Shown: positions 42,448 to 51,932, numbered from the stretch's first letter. The stretch: DNA of 64,000 nucleotides from Bin87 sp965220505 (GCA_965220505.1 CBDCQE010000003.1:434001-498000); one strand, 5' to 3'. Program-made: numbers and translations. Notes: generated by a model not told the origin, from the letters alone.

Positions 42448-42478
42448 TTGACAACGATTTATCTGGAATGGTTATGAT
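42448..42478 (+). promoter_or_regulatory. Probable sigma-70 promoter of the RecQ-PRTase/DprA operon
   Basis: TTGACA (42448-42453) and TATGAT (42473-42478) are 19 bases apart, slightly wide. The GTG start follows 22 bases later, giving a short leader and no clear ribosome site. Confidence 0.55.
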
Positions 42479-42500
42479 TGATCCAACCTAACAGCCGACA

Positions 42501-44579
42501 GTGAACAAAGTGGACTACGACGAAAGACGGGCCCTTGAACTCCTCCGCATTGGTTCCGGCGTACCCGATGCGGAGTTCCGCGAGGGTCAGGAGGAAGCTA
42601 TCCGCCATGTGGTGGAAGGGCGTGGCAAGTTGTTGGTTGTCCAGAAGACGGGATGGGGCAAGAGCTTTGTTTATTTCATCGCTACCAAACTGCTGCGGGA
42701 GGGCGGTGCTGGTCCTGCCTTGTTGATTTCGCCCTTGCTGGCGCTGATGCGAAACCAGATGGCGGCAGCGGAACGAATGGGCGTTCGATCGGTTACCATC
42801 AATTCCGACAATAAAGACGAATGGGATGACGTGGCGCGCCGGATACGCAGCGACTCAGTAGACATCCTGCTCATCTCTCCGGAACGACTGGCCAACGAAG
42901 ATTTTGTCGCCAACATCCTCTCCGATATGGCGGCACGGGTATCGATGCTGGTGATCGACGAAGCGCACTGCATCTCCGATTGGGGCCACGACTTTCGCCC
43001 CGACTACCGGAGAATTGAACGCATCGCCCGCACGTTGCCGGAAAACATCCAGTTGCTTGGAACAACGGCAACTGCGAACAAGCGCGTGATGGACGACCTG
43101 ACGGAAATACTTGGCCCCGACATAACGACGATGCGAGGAGACCTTAACCGCCCCTCTCTGCTGCTGCAAACCATCTGGATGCCGAGTCAAGCCGAAAGGC
43201 TAGCGTGGTTGGCGGAACGATTGCCGGAGATCCCAGGCTCTGGAATAATTTACACATTGACCAGACGTGACGCTAGACAGGTATCCGATTGGCTCCAGTC
43301 CCAAGGTTTGAACGTGCATCCGTATATGGGCGGATCCCGGAATCAGGAAGAACGGGATGAGCGAGAGCGGTTGGAAGATGCTCTGCTGGAAAACCGCGTC
43401 AAGGCCTTGGCGGCAACGGTGGCATTGGGAATGGGCTACGACAAGCCTGATTTAGCTTTTGTCATCCATTACCAGACACCTGCCTCGGTAGTACATTATT
43501 ACCAGCAGGTCGGACGTGCCGGTCGGGGGTTGGACAACGCATATGGTGTGCTGTTGAGTGGCGTTGAGGACACGGAAATTACGGACTTTTTCATCCGCAG
43601 CGCTTTTCCGACTAGGGAAGAAGTCCATCAAGTGATTGGCGCTTTGGCAAACGCACCGGCGGGGCTGCCTGTATCGCAACTACTTCAAGCCGTCAACATC
43701 AGCTCAGGGCGACTTGACCGGGCCATCAAACTGCTGTCTCTGGAATCCCCGGCACCGATTGCCAAGCAAGACAGACGGTGGCAGTTGACTCCGGCAAAGT
43801 TAGCCAACGAGTTCTGGGAACGCGCGGAACGCTTGACTGCCCTGCGGTACACGGAAAAGGCACAGATGCAAGAGTATGTGGCATTGGATACCGGCCATAT
43901 GGAGTTCCTCATCCGCGCACTGGATGGCGATCCTGAAGGCGTTCGGACCCCGAACTTACCGCCACTTATCGACAGTGTAAAACAGGAAACTGTGCTAAAG
44001 GCCGTCGAATTTCTGCGCCGAACCAACATAGTGATTAGCCAGCGCAGGCAGTGGGCTAATCGAAGTAGGATACCGGCTCATTTGCAGGCAGAGGCCGGTC
44101 GTGCGCTATGCTATTGGCGCGATGCCGGCTGGGGCAATCTGGTGTATGTCGGCAAATATACCAACAATCGCTTCGCAGATGAACTGGTGGCAGCAGCGGC
44201 ACAGATAATACGAGAATGGCAGCCACAGCCAGCGCCGGATTGGGTGACCTGTATCCCGTCGCGGCGCCACCCCAATCTAGTACCGGATTTTGCGGAGCGG
44301 TTGGCAGCTACTCTCGGGCTGCCTTTTCGCACCGTTCTGATCAAAACCGATGACCGGCCGGAGCAAAAGGATATGCAAAACAGTGCCCAACAGGCGCGCA
44401 ATGTAGAAGGTTCCCTCGGCTTTTCGCAGAATCCGGTATTGCCCGGCCCCGTTCTGCTAGTAGATGATATGGTAGATTCCGGCTGGACATTCACAGTTGC
44501 AGCAGCATTGTTGCGAGAGAGTGGATGCAGTGCAGTGTTTCCGTTCGCGCTTGCGGACACCGGGAGTAGGCAAGGATGA
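42501..44579 (+). CDS. RecQ-like helicase fused to a phosphoribosyltransferase-like domain
   Basis: A 692-residue fusion. The N-terminal RecQ helicase has motif 0 FREGQEEAI, I KTGWGKS, II DEAHCISDWGHDFRPDY, and VI QQVGRAGRG. The RecQ zinc domain is degenerate (MQEYVALDTGHMEFLIRALD has no cysteines). The C-terminal ~150 residues form a ComF-type phosphoribosyltransferase with VTCIPSRRHPNLV and the PRPP-binding loop VLLVDDMVDSGWT. It starts with GTG and overlaps the DprA-like gene by ATGA. Codon use is markedly less GC-rich than flanking genes, suggesting transfer. A DNA-damage or anti-phage role with the DprA partner is inference. Confidence 0.9.
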   Translation: MNKVDYDERRALELLRIGSGVPDAEFREGQEEAIRHVVEGRGKLLVVQKTGWGKSFVYFIATKLLREGGAGPALLISPLLALMRNQMAAAERMGVRSVTINSDNKDEWDDVARRIRSDSVDILLISPERLANEDFVANILSDMAARVSMLVIDEAHCISDWGHDFRPDYRRIERIARTLPENIQLLGTTATANKRVMDDLTEILGPDITTMRGDLNRPSLLLQTIWMPSQAERLAWLAERLPEIPGSGIIYTLTRRDARQVSDWLQSQGLNVHPYMGGSRNQEERDERERLEDALLENRVKALAATVALGMGYDKPDLAFVIHYQTPASVVHYYQQVGRAGRGLDNAYGVLLSGVEDTEITDFFIRSAFPTREEVHQVIGALANAPAGLPVSQLLQAVNISSGRLDRAIKLLSLESPAPIAKQDRRWQLTPAKLANEFWERAERLTALRYTEKAQMQEYVALDTGHMEFLIRALDGDPEGVRTPNLPPLIDSVKQETVLKAVEFLRRTNIVISQRRQWANRSRIPAHLQAEAGRALCYWRDAGWGNLVYVGKYTNNRFADELVAAAAQIIREWQPQPAPDWVTCIPSRRHPNLVPDFAERLAATLGLPFRTVLIKTDDRPEQKDMQNSAQQARNVEGSLGFSQNPVLPGPVLLVDDMVDSGWTFTVAAALLRESGCSAVFPFALADTGSRQG

Positions 44580-45883
44580 TGAACACGGAACTGTCATCCA
44601 ACGCTAAAGCAATTCTGCTGTTGACCGCTCCGTTGCTGGCGGGGCGTAACAAGACGGTGTCAAATTCGGTGAAACCGCTGTCTGTGTCGGAATACGACCG
44701 TCTGGCCCGCCAGCTCCACGAGTGCGGACGACAACCAGCCGATCTGTTGGGCCCGGATGCCGGCGCGGTACTAATCGAATCCTTGCTAGATTTCGACAAC
44801 GAGCGGATGAGCCAACTCCTGGAACGTGGATTTCTGCTCAGCCAGACAATTGACCATTGGCAAGCCCGGGCAATCTGGGTCGTCAGTCGCGCCGACCCCG
44901 ATTATCCCGAGCGTTTCAAGCGTCGGCTGGGAGGATCAGCCCCGCCAGTGCTTTACGGTTGCGGCGACGCAACTTTGCTAGGAACTGGCGGATTGGCGGT
45001 AGTAGGCTCTCGCAACGTAGACGACGAACTGATGGAGTACGCCGAGAACATCGGACATTCAGCAGCCGTAGCACAATGTACGGTTATTTCCGGTGGTGCT
45101 CGCGGGATTGACTACGCTGCTATGCATGGAGCGCTAGCGGAGTGTGGTACAGTCGTAGGTGTGCTCGCTGATAGCCTTGAGAAAGCCGCCATGGAACGCG
45201 AGAACCGCGACGTATTGATGGACAGCCGATTGGTCCTTATCTCCCCTTACGACCCAAAGGCAGGTTTCAATGTTGGAAACGCTATGCAACGAAACAAGCT
45301 AGTGTATGCGCTCGCCGATGCTGGACTGGTTATTGAGTCCGATTACAATAAAGGCGGTACTTGGGCAGGTGCGGTTGAGCAACTGGACAAGCTAAGTCTT
45401 GTGCCCATATTTGTTCGCTCAAAAGGCGATATAAGCAACGGCTTAAAAGCTCTGGAAAAAAGGGGCGCACTCCCTTGGCCTAATCCTGCAACCGCCGATG
45501 ATTTCCGCGACGTTATTGATGGTAAACAATTCAATCCTGAGGATGAAGTCATCAAACAATCCGCTTTCCCGCTGGATTCCGCCGAAGGGATCGCGGCGCC
45601 CCAAGATGACCTAGAGGAGCCATCTATTCGGCCTGTCCCAGCCACCCGCACGGAGATCGCGCAGGCGACGACCGCTGCCGACGCTCTATTGGAGGCAGTT
45701 GAACAAATTCTTGCATCAATGGAGCAGCCAATTACAGCCACTCGAGTTGCGGAACAACTCGACGTCTCCAACAAGCAGGCGGGAGATTGGTTAAAGCGAT
45801 TGGAACAGGCTGGAAAGTACCAGCGTCGGAATAAACGAGCGCCTTATGAGCGCGTTGACCAAGCCAATCCGCTGTTTCGCTAG
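44576..45883 (+). CDS. DprA-like (Smf/LOG Rossmann fold) protein, partner of RecQ-PRTase
   Basis: A 435-residue DprA-family protein. The central Rossmann fold shows LAVVGSRNVDDE, ISGGARGIDYAAMHGAL, and NAMQRNKLVYALADAGLVIES close to the DprA signature (SGxARGID and a later RN). An N-terminal helical domain of ~140 residues and a C-terminal winged-helix-like region (about 365-430, ITATRVAEQLDVSNKQAGDWL) flank it. Classical DprA loads RecA on single-stranded DNA; this one is divergent and no competence genes are nearby. Overlap with the RecQ fusion indicates one functional unit. Confidence 0.88.
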   Translation: MMNTELSSNAKAILLLTAPLLAGRNKTVSNSVKPLSVSEYDRLARQLHECGRQPADLLGPDAGAVLIESLLDFDNERMSQLLERGFLLSQTIDHWQARAIWVVSRADPDYPERFKRRLGGSAPPVLYGCGDATLLGTGGLAVVGSRNVDDELMEYAENIGHSAAVAQCTVISGGARGIDYAAMHGALAECGTVVGVLADSLEKAAMERENRDVLMDSRLVLISPYDPKAGFNVGNAMQRNKLVYALADAGLVIESDYNKGGTWAGAVEQLDKLSLVPIFVRSKGDISNGLKALEKRGALPWPNPATADDFRDVIDGKQFNPEDEVIKQSAFPLDSAEGIAAPQDDLEEPSIRPVPATRTEIAQATTAADALLEAVEQILASMEQPITATRVAEQLDVSNKQAGDWLKRLEQAGKYQRRNKRAPYERVDQANPLFR

Positions 45884-45980
45884 GCTACTCTCCCCAACCT
45901 TGCCCCCGCACCCGGCCCCTGCTAAACTGCGGCCATCATCGAACCACCCGTACCGCACTCCCAACTAAGGAGAGGCCGCT

Positions 45981-47243
45981 ATGCTGATTGGCCATTTTAC
46001 CGAGCAGCCCTGGCAGGATGAGAACTCCGGCCTCATGGGCACCCAGAGCACCGACCTGGGTATCTCCAACAGCCACTACCGACCCGACATCGGCGCCCAG
46101 CTCTACAACCGCTACCTCGACGAGAAGGTCTACGCCGAGCAGATGGGCTTCGACGCCGTGATGCTCAACGAGCACCACTCCACGCCCTTCTGCATGCAGG
46201 GCGTCACCAACGTCGGCGCGTCCATCCTGGCCCGCATCACCGAGAAGGTGAAGATCATCATCCTGGGCAACGTGCTGCCCATCTGGGACGACCCCCTGTG
46301 GCTGGCCGAGCAGCTGTCCATGATCGACATGATCTCCCACGGCCGCCTGGTGTCCGGCTTCGTGCGGGGCGGCGGACGGGAGAGCTGGTCCCACAACTCG
46401 CCGCCCAACTTCAACCGCGAGCGGTTCGAGGAGGCCCACGACCTGATCATCAAGGCGTGGACCGAGCCCGGCCCGTGGCGCTGGGAGGGCAAGCACTTCC
46501 ACTACCGCTACGTCAACCCGTGGGCCAAGCCCCTGCAGGAACCCCACCCGCAGATCTGGATCCCGTCCACCGTGTCCGTGGAGACCGTGAAGTGGTGCGC
46601 CGAGCACCGCTACCCGCTGGTCCTCCTGGCCACCCGCCTGGAGCCCACCCGCGAAGCCTTCCAGCTCTACCACGACACCGCCGCCGAAAACGGCTACGAG
46701 TCGGGCACGCAGAACGTGGCCTACCTGTGGAAGGTCCACGTCGACGAGACCGAGGAACTGGCCGAGGAAGTCGGGCGGAAGTACCTGTCCGGCGTCAGCA
46801 ACCCCTTCCTGGCGGGCAACGAGGGCGGCATCAACCCCGCCATCATGAACCTGCCGGGCCACACGTCCCGCACGTCGCGCCGACTGTCCGCCGCCGCCTT
46901 CGGGCCCGCCGGCCGCTTCGGCACCAACCGCCGGCCCTTCGAGGACCAGGTCGCCGACAGCACCATCATCACCGGCACGCCCAAGACGGTCATTCCCAAG
47001 ATCCGTGAGGTTCTGGAGTACCTGCGCCCGGGCAGCGTGTTCTTCTGGGACGGCGACGGCGCCATGACCCACGAGGACCAGATGCGCAGCCTGCGGCTCA
47101 TGGGCGAGGAGGTCATCCCCGCCGTCCGCGAGATGGGCAAGGAGTTGGAGCTCTACTCCCCCTTCGAGGTCGACGCCCGCACCAACCAGCCCATCGTCGA
47201 CTCCGCCACCGCCGGCGCGACAGCGACTACCACCGCCGACTAA
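45981..47243 (+). CDS. Luciferase-like (LLM) flavin-dependent monooxygenase
   Basis: A 420-residue luciferase-like monooxygenase, paralogous to 12121-13356: QMGFDAVMLNEHHSTPFC, IDMISHGRLVSGFVRGGG and RRPFEDQVADSTIITGTPKT are shared in arrangement. An AAGGAG ribosome site precedes the ATG. Single gene with its own terminator downstream. It likely oxidises a small carbon or sulfur compound with reduced flavin; the substrate is unknown. Confidence 0.92.
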   Translation: MLIGHFTEQPWQDENSGLMGTQSTDLGISNSHYRPDIGAQLYNRYLDEKVYAEQMGFDAVMLNEHHSTPFCMQGVTNVGASILARITEKVKIIILGNVLPIWDDPLWLAEQLSMIDMISHGRLVSGFVRGGGRESWSHNSPPNFNRERFEEAHDLIIKAWTEPGPWRWEGKHFHYRYVNPWAKPLQEPHPQIWIPSTVSVETVKWCAEHRYPLVLLATRLEPTREAFQLYHDTAAENGYESGTQNVAYLWKVHVDETEELAEEVGRKYLSGVSNPFLAGNEGGINPAIMNLPGHTSRTSRRLSAAAFGPAGRFGTNRRPFEDQVADSTIITGTPKTVIPKIREVLEYLRPGSVFFWDGDGAMTHEDQMRSLRLMGEEVIPAVREMGKELELYSPFEVDARTNQPIVDSATAGATATTTAD

Positions 47244-47268
47244 CCGGCCACGGCACCGGGCAAAGCAA

Positions 47269-47301
47269 GAGGGGCGGGTTGCACACCCGCCCCTCAGTTT
47301 T
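47269..47301 (+). terminator. Rho-independent terminator, GGGGCG family
   Basis: GAGGGGCGGGT (47269-47279) and ACCCGCCCCTC (47285-47295) form a perfect 11-bp stem, followed by AGTTTTT. Confidence 0.85.
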
Positions 47302-47320
47302 TGCGGTCCGGCGCGGCGGA

Positions 47321-47908
47321 TTATTCCTGGCGTCGGATACGCGCCGGGTGGTCGAACACCTGCGCCAGGGGCAGGCTGAACTCCGGGAAGAGCGGCGTGG
47401 TCAGCGTGTCTGAGGCGGTGAGCACCGGGCGTTCACGGTACGTTCCGTCGTCAGCCAGCTCCAGCGCCGTGAGCGTATCGGCGTCGCCGTCCAGTATCCA
47501 GTATTCAGGCACACCGGTAAGGGCGTACAACTGGCGTTTGTCCACCAAGTCGCGGTCACGATCGGTGGAGAGCACCTCCACCACGATGTCAGGCGCGCCG
47601 TTGACCCAAACTTCGCCCAACATTTCGGATCGACTGGCGCGGACGACGATAATATCCGGGGACAGGTAATCATCCCCGGAGACGATCACGTTCACGGGAA
47701 TGTAGGTGTAGGCGAGGCCAATCACCGTCAACTGGTCAAAGAGGTATTTCCAGAGGAGTTGCACCAGAAATTGATGATCAAGCGCCGGCTCCGGCATCAG
47801 GTACAACACCCCTTCCAGTAGTTCGCAGCGTGGACCCGCTTCAGGCAAGTTGCGGAATTCCTCGGGCGTCATACGCATTCCGCTGTATATGTGGATCGAC
47901 GTTGTCAC
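47321..47908 (-). CDS. Uma2-family (PD-(D/E)XK-like) protein
   Basis: A 195-residue Uma2 protein with intact motif residues: YLSPDIIVVRAS (Asp), PDIVVEVLSTDRDRDLVDKR (Glu and downstream Lys) and VPEYWILD. Starting at GTG 47908 mirrors its paralogue; an ATG at 47929 is possible. The end, FSLPLAQVFDHPARIR, is nearly identical at DNA level to that of the gene at 47987, indicating a tandem duplication. It converges on the flavin monooxygenase terminator. Confidence 0.85.
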   Translation of the reverse strand: MTTSIHIYSGMRMTPEEFRNLPEAGPRCELLEGVLYLMPEPALDHQFLVQLLWKYLFDQLTVIGLAYTYIPVNVIVSGDDYLSPDIIVVRASRSEMLGEVWVNGAPDIVVEVLSTDRDRDLVDKRQLYALTGVPEYWILDGDADTLTALELADDGTYRERPVLTASDTLTTPLFPEFSLPLAQVFDHPARIRRQE

Positions 47909-47986
47909 TTTTGCACGACCTGGCGCCATCGCGTTCGCAGTGCGGTCATTTTACCCCGAGCCAACCCAGCGCCCCTCGTTGCTGGG

Positions 47987-48580
47987 CTAGTGGTTGGCGC
48001 TCCTGATCCGCGCCGGATGGTCGAACACCTGCGCCAGGGGCAGGCTGAACTTGGGGAAGAGCGGTGTGGTTAGGGTGTCCGCGGTGGTCAGGACGGCGCG
48101 CTCCCGGTAGATCCCATCGTCGCCCAACTCCAACGCCGTGAGCGTGTCGGAGTCGCCGTCCAAGATCCAGTATTCTGGGATGCCTGCGGCCTCGTACAAC
48201 TCCCGTTTGCGCACCAGGTCCGCGCGCCGGTCGGACGACAGCACTTCCACTACGATGTCGGGCGGGCCGCCGTCAATGACGGTTGGGCCGATGATGCCGG
48301 CACGCTCCGCCCGCACGACCACAATATCCGGCCCCAGAGCGCTGTTGTCCGATACCACGATGCCGGCCACCTGATACACGATGCCCAGCCCGGTTTCCAT
48401 TATCTGCTGGAACATATAGCCGCTCAAAGCCATAGCTAGGAACTGGTGGTCAGGAACCGGGAAAGCGGCCATATACACAACCCCGTCGATGAGCTCGCAG
48501 CCCTGCTCTTGTTCGGGCAAGTCCAGGAACTCCGCCAGGGTCATCCGGGTGCCTGTCCTGATCTCAGGTGTGGTCGTCAT
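47987..48580 (-). CDS. Uma2-family (PD-(D/E)XK-like) protein, tandem paralogue
   Basis: A 197-residue Uma2 protein with ALGPDIVVVRAERA, PPDIVVEVLSSDRRADLVRKR and IPEYWILDGDSDTLTALELG. Catalytic residues appear intact. Its C-terminal half is almost identical to that of the preceding gene, while the N-terminal half is more divergent. The two, with the three Uma2 genes at 10-17 kb, give five in one window. The role of these nuclease-fold proteins in non-mobile contexts is unknown. Confidence 0.85.
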   Translation of the reverse strand: MTTTPEIRTGTRMTLAEFLDLPEQEQGCELIDGVVYMAAFPVPDHQFLAMALSGYMFQQIMETGLGIVYQVAGIVVSDNSALGPDIVVVRAERAGIIGPTVIDGGPPDIVVEVLSSDRRADLVRKRELYEAAGIPEYWILDGDSDTLTALELGDDGIYRERAVLTTADTLTTPLFPKFSLPLAQVFDHPARIRSANH

Positions 48581-48634
48581 GGCAACTGCCCCAATTGGTG
48601 AACTGCCGGCATTGTATCACCGCGCCTCATCACG

Positions 48635-49741
48635 TCACGCGACGGTAACCCTCCTCCCCTCGTCGCTGGACTGGCGGATGGCGTCGATGAACTTGTGCAG
48701 ACCCACCGCGTGGTCGAAGTCCGGCGGCGCGTCGCCGTTGCTCGTGCCCCGGATCGACGCGGCGAACTGGCTGTACAACTGGCCCACGTTGTACGGCGAC
48801 CCGGCGGGTATCTCGGGAGCCAGGTGCAGCTCCTCGGCTGGCGTCAGGTCCTGCAACTCGTTGCTGCCGCCGCGCGTGCCGCGAATGCTCACGGCCTGCA
48901 GCTGAGGCGAGTCCACCGAGACGGCCACCAGCGTACCTTCCTCCCCGTAGATCTCCATGCGGTAGCCGCTGCCGGCCCACGGCGTGCTGCCGATCTGCAC
49001 CGAACCCACGCCGCCGCCCTGCAGGTTGCCGCTCACCAGGATGTTGTCCGGCGACGTCACGGGCAGGTCCTGGCCGGTGTCAGACTCGTGCCAGGTGGTG
49101 GCCTGGGTGCTGACCACGGTGGCCACGTCGGCAAACTCGCCGACGACGCTGCACAGCGCGTCGATGGTATGTCCGCAGGCGATGGTCAGGGTGTGCGCTC
49201 CCAGCTCGTTGTCTCGCTGCCAGGTCCGCCCTGAGTCCCGTGAAAGGACGCCCTCGCGCATCAGGCGCACGTGGCAGGTCATCACCCGCCCCACGTAGCC
49301 GTCGGCCACCAGGTTCCGCAGGTGCACGATGGCAGGATTGGCCCGCGCCTGCAGGCCCACGGCCGTTTTGACCCCCTGCTGCCGGGCCAGGTCGGCCATC
49401 TCGATGGCTTCGGCGGTGGTGCGGCCCAGCGGCCACTCGGTGAAGGTGTGCTTGCCGGCCCGCAGCGCGGCGGTGGTTGGCTCGTAGTGGCTCGGCACGC
49501 GCAGGGAGATGGTGGCGGCCTCGATGTCCGCGTCGGCCAGCATCCGGTTGTAGTCGTCCCACGCGCTGCCGGCATTGAACGCCGCCTTGGCCTCGTCCGC
49601 CGATTCCTGCCGCGTCGTGCACACGGCAGTGAGGTCGAAGTCAGGGTGTGCCGCCAGCGCAGGCAGATGCGCGCGAGGCGACCAGCCCTGGTGGATGTTG
49701 GCGCCGATCAGTCCGATGCGGATGGGCTGTTGCGTAGTCAT
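48635..49741 (-). CDS. Gfo/Idh/MocA family oxidoreductase
   Basis: A 368-residue NAD(P)-dependent oxidoreductase. The N-terminal Rossmann motif IRIGLIGANIHQGWSPRAHLPAL, then FTEWPLGRTTAEAIEMADLA (the family EKP region reads EWP, so the usual Lys may be absent) and a C-terminal sheet domain with GHTIDALCSVVGEF (His-Asp). AGGAGG precedes the ATG at 49741; the longer frame is not coding. Substrates are typically sugars, inositols or galactose-like compounds. It is divergent from the aldo/keto reductase gene. Confidence 0.92.
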   Translation of the reverse strand: MTTQQPIRIGLIGANIHQGWSPRAHLPALAAHPDFDLTAVCTTRQESADEAKAAFNAGSAWDDYNRMLADADIEAATISLRVPSHYEPTTAALRAGKHTFTEWPLGRTTAEAIEMADLARQQGVKTAVGLQARANPAIVHLRNLVADGYVGRVMTCHVRLMREGVLSRDSGRTWQRDNELGAHTLTIACGHTIDALCSVVGEFADVATVVSTQATTWHESDTGQDLPVTSPDNILVSGNLQGGGVGSVQIGSTPWAGSGYRMEIYGEEGTLVAVSVDSPQLQAVSIRGTRGGSNELQDLTPAEELHLAPEIPAGSPYNVGQLYSQFAASIRGTSNGDAPPDFDHAVGLHKFIDAIRQSSDEGRRVTVA

Positions 49742-49877
49742 GGCGGTGCCTCCTGTGCTGGCGGGTAGAAGCGATAATCCAAGGTTGCTTGCGCGCATGC
49801 TAACACAGGCTCTCATGTCCCGATAAACAGGATGGTACAATCGCGATGCCCACATCGACCAATGTACGAGCATCGCC

Positions 49878-50897
49878 ATGACCCTGCCCACCGAATCCCG
49901 CCTCCGTTTCGTAGAAGGCTTTCCCATCTGCCGCATCCTCAACGGCATGTGGCAAGTGTCCGGCGCCCACGGCCGCATCGATCCTTCTGCCGCCATTGAT
50001 GCCATGCTGGCCTACCACGACGCCGGCTTCACCACCTGGGACCTGGCCGACCACTACGGGCCGGCCGAGGACTTCATCGGTGAGTTCCGCCGCCGGTTGG
50101 CATCCGAACGAGGTGATGCGGCGCTGTCGGAAATACAGGCGTTCACCAAGTGGGTGCCGCGCCCGGGTCCGATGACGCGGCAGATCGTCGAGAACAACGT
50201 GGACATCTCACTGCGGCGCATGGGCGTCGAGCGTCTCGACCTGCTGCAATTCCACTGGTGGGAGTATCGCGACAAGCGTTACCTGGATGCCCTGGGACAA
50301 CTGGCTGCTCTCCGCGACGAGGGCAAGATCCATCGGGTGGCTTTGACCAATTTCGATACCGAACGTCTGCGGGAGATTGCCGACAATGGCATCCGCGTGG
50401 TGTCCAACCAAGTGCAGTACTCGCTGATTGACCGGCGTCCCGAGGTGCAGATGTCCGCAGTTTGCGAGGAGCAACGGGTCTGGCTGCTGCCCTACGGTGT
50501 CCTCTGCGGTGGCCTGCTCTCGGACCGGTTCCTCGGCCAACCCGAACCCGGTCCCGCCGAGCTGAACACCGCCAGCCTGCGCAAGTACAAGCAGATGGTC
50601 GACGCCTGGGGCGGTTGGCCGCTTTTCCAGCAGCTTCTTTCGGTGTTGCGAAGCATCGCCGACAAGCATGAGGTCAGCATCGCGAACGTTGCCGAGCGAT
50701 ACATCTTGGAGAAGCCCGCCGTGGCCGGCGTGATCATCGGCGCCCGGCTGGGCGTGGCGGAACACATCGCCGAAAACGCCCGTCTCTTCGGCTTTCATCT
50801 GGATGATGACGACAATCAGGCCATCGAAACCGTGTCGGCCAATGCCCGCGACCTTTACAGGATCATCGGCGACTGCGGCGACGAATACCGCCGCTAG
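49878..50897 (+). CDS. Aldo/keto reductase family protein
   Basis: A 339-residue TIM-barrel oxidoreductase. DLADHYGPAEDFIGEFRRRL carries the catalytic Asp and Tyr, the catalytic Lys is in FTKWVPRPG, and HRVALTNFDTERLREI is family-typical; a C-terminal VIIGARLGVAEHIAENA binds NADP. The start has no strong ribosome site. It is divergent from the Gfo/Idh/MocA gene and 50 bases before a flavin monooxygenase. Substrate unknown. Confidence 0.9.
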   Translation: MTLPTESRLRFVEGFPICRILNGMWQVSGAHGRIDPSAAIDAMLAYHDAGFTTWDLADHYGPAEDFIGEFRRRLASERGDAALSEIQAFTKWVPRPGPMTRQIVENNVDISLRRMGVERLDLLQFHWWEYRDKRYLDALGQLAALRDEGKIHRVALTNFDTERLREIADNGIRVVSNQVQYSLIDRRPEVQMSAVCEEQRVWLLPYGVLCGGLLSDRFLGQPEPGPAELNTASLRKYKQMVDAWGGWPLFQQLLSVLRSIADKHEVSIANVAERYILEKPAVAGVIIGARLGVAEHIAENARLFGFHLDDDDNQAIETVSANARDLYRIIGDCGDEYRR

Positions 50898-50901
50898 TCA
50901 A

Positions 50902-50928
50902 AATCCTGTTCATCCTGTCCATCGATGT
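50902..50928. repeat. Dispersed short repeat (ATCCTGTNCATCCTGTCCATCGATG type)
   Basis: AATCCTGTTCATCCTGTCCA then TCGATGT is matched in reverse complement at 56146-56172 and partly in the inverted repeat at 58687-58800. It lies between two genes and is non-coding. Confidence 0.5.
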
Positions 50929-50947
50929 AAAACTCAAAGAGGTCCCA

Positions 50948-51853
50948 ATGCAAATCGGCGCAATCTTCCCCCAAACCGAAATCGGCCCAGACCCCAACGC
51001 CATCCGTGATTACGTCCAGGCGGTGGAAGGCATGGAGTTCGACTACCTGTTCATCGCCGACCACGTGCTCGGCGCTGATCCGGCCCACCACGAGCATGTT
51101 CGCGGCAGCTACTACACGCACCACAGCGTGATCCACGAGTCGCTCACCACGCTGGCGTTCATCGCGGCCCTGACGACCAAAATCCGCCTGATCACCGGCA
51201 TCCTGATCCTGCCGCAGCGCCAGACGGCGCTGGTGGCCAAGCAGGCGGCGGAGATCGACGTGCTCAGCGGCGGGCGGCTCACCCTGGGCATCGGCGTGGG
51301 CTGGAACCACGTGGAGTTCGAAGCACTGGGGGAAGACTTCACCAACCGGGGCATTCGTTCCGAGGAACAGATCGACCTGATGCGCGCCCTGTGGACGCAG
51401 GAGGTGGTGAATTTCGACGGCCGGTGGCACTCGGTGCGCTCGGCCGGCATCAAGCCGCTGCCGGTGCAGCAACCCATACCCGTGTGGTTCGGCGCTGGCG
51501 GCTCGGCCGGGCCGGTGCCACGGGACGTTGTCCTGCGTCGTATCGCCCGCATGGGCGACGGATGGTTCCCCAGCTTTCCGCCCGGCGACACTGCCAAGGC
51601 GGTCCTGGACAAGATGCAGACCTACATCGCCGAGGCGGGACGACAACCCGCCGACGTGGGCCTCTCCGGACGCATCCGCATGCCCGACAAGTCACCGGAT
51701 GAATGGCTGGCTGAAGTGGAAGGCTGGCAGTCCCTGGGCGGCACCCACGTCATGGCCGAAGCCCGACGCGGCCCGTTGAGTTCGGTCGACCAGCACATCG
51801 AGGCGATGCACCAGTTCCGCGAGGTAGTGCCGGTGGGGTGGGGACAAGAGTAG
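50948..51853 (+). CDS. LLM class oxidoreductase (F420- or FMN-dependent)
   Basis: A 301-residue monooxygenase of the luciferase-like superfamily, closer to the short F420-dependent subgroup. MQIGAIFPQTEIGPDPNAIR, FDYLFIADHVLGADP and EIDVLSGGRLTLGIGVGWNHVEFEALG are characteristic. GAGG precedes the ATG. It is the fourth LLM family protein here and differs from the three longer ones. Cofactor assignment by family resemblance only. Confidence 0.9.
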   Translation: MQIGAIFPQTEIGPDPNAIRDYVQAVEGMEFDYLFIADHVLGADPAHHEHVRGSYYTHHSVIHESLTTLAFIAALTTKIRLITGILILPQRQTALVAKQAAEIDVLSGGRLTLGIGVGWNHVEFEALGEDFTNRGIRSEEQIDLMRALWTQEVVNFDGRWHSVRSAGIKPLPVQQPIPVWFGAGGSAGPVPRDVVLRRIARMGDGWFPSFPPGDTAKAVLDKMQTYIAEAGRQPADVGLSGRIRMPDKSPDEWLAEVEGWQSLGGTHVMAEARRGPLSSVDQHIEAMHQFREVVPVGWGQE

Positions 51854-51932
51854 GCGAATTGGTCGGCACCGCCGGCCTTTCTGGCGTTCTCCGGGGCATC
51901 TCTCCGCGTCGATAGCCTGCTCGTTGAGTGGT

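Noticed and set aside
40685..42451. 588-codon plus-strand frame opposite the ThDP enzyme
   Set aside because: Antisense shadow with Arg/Gly/His-rich composition and no ribosome site.
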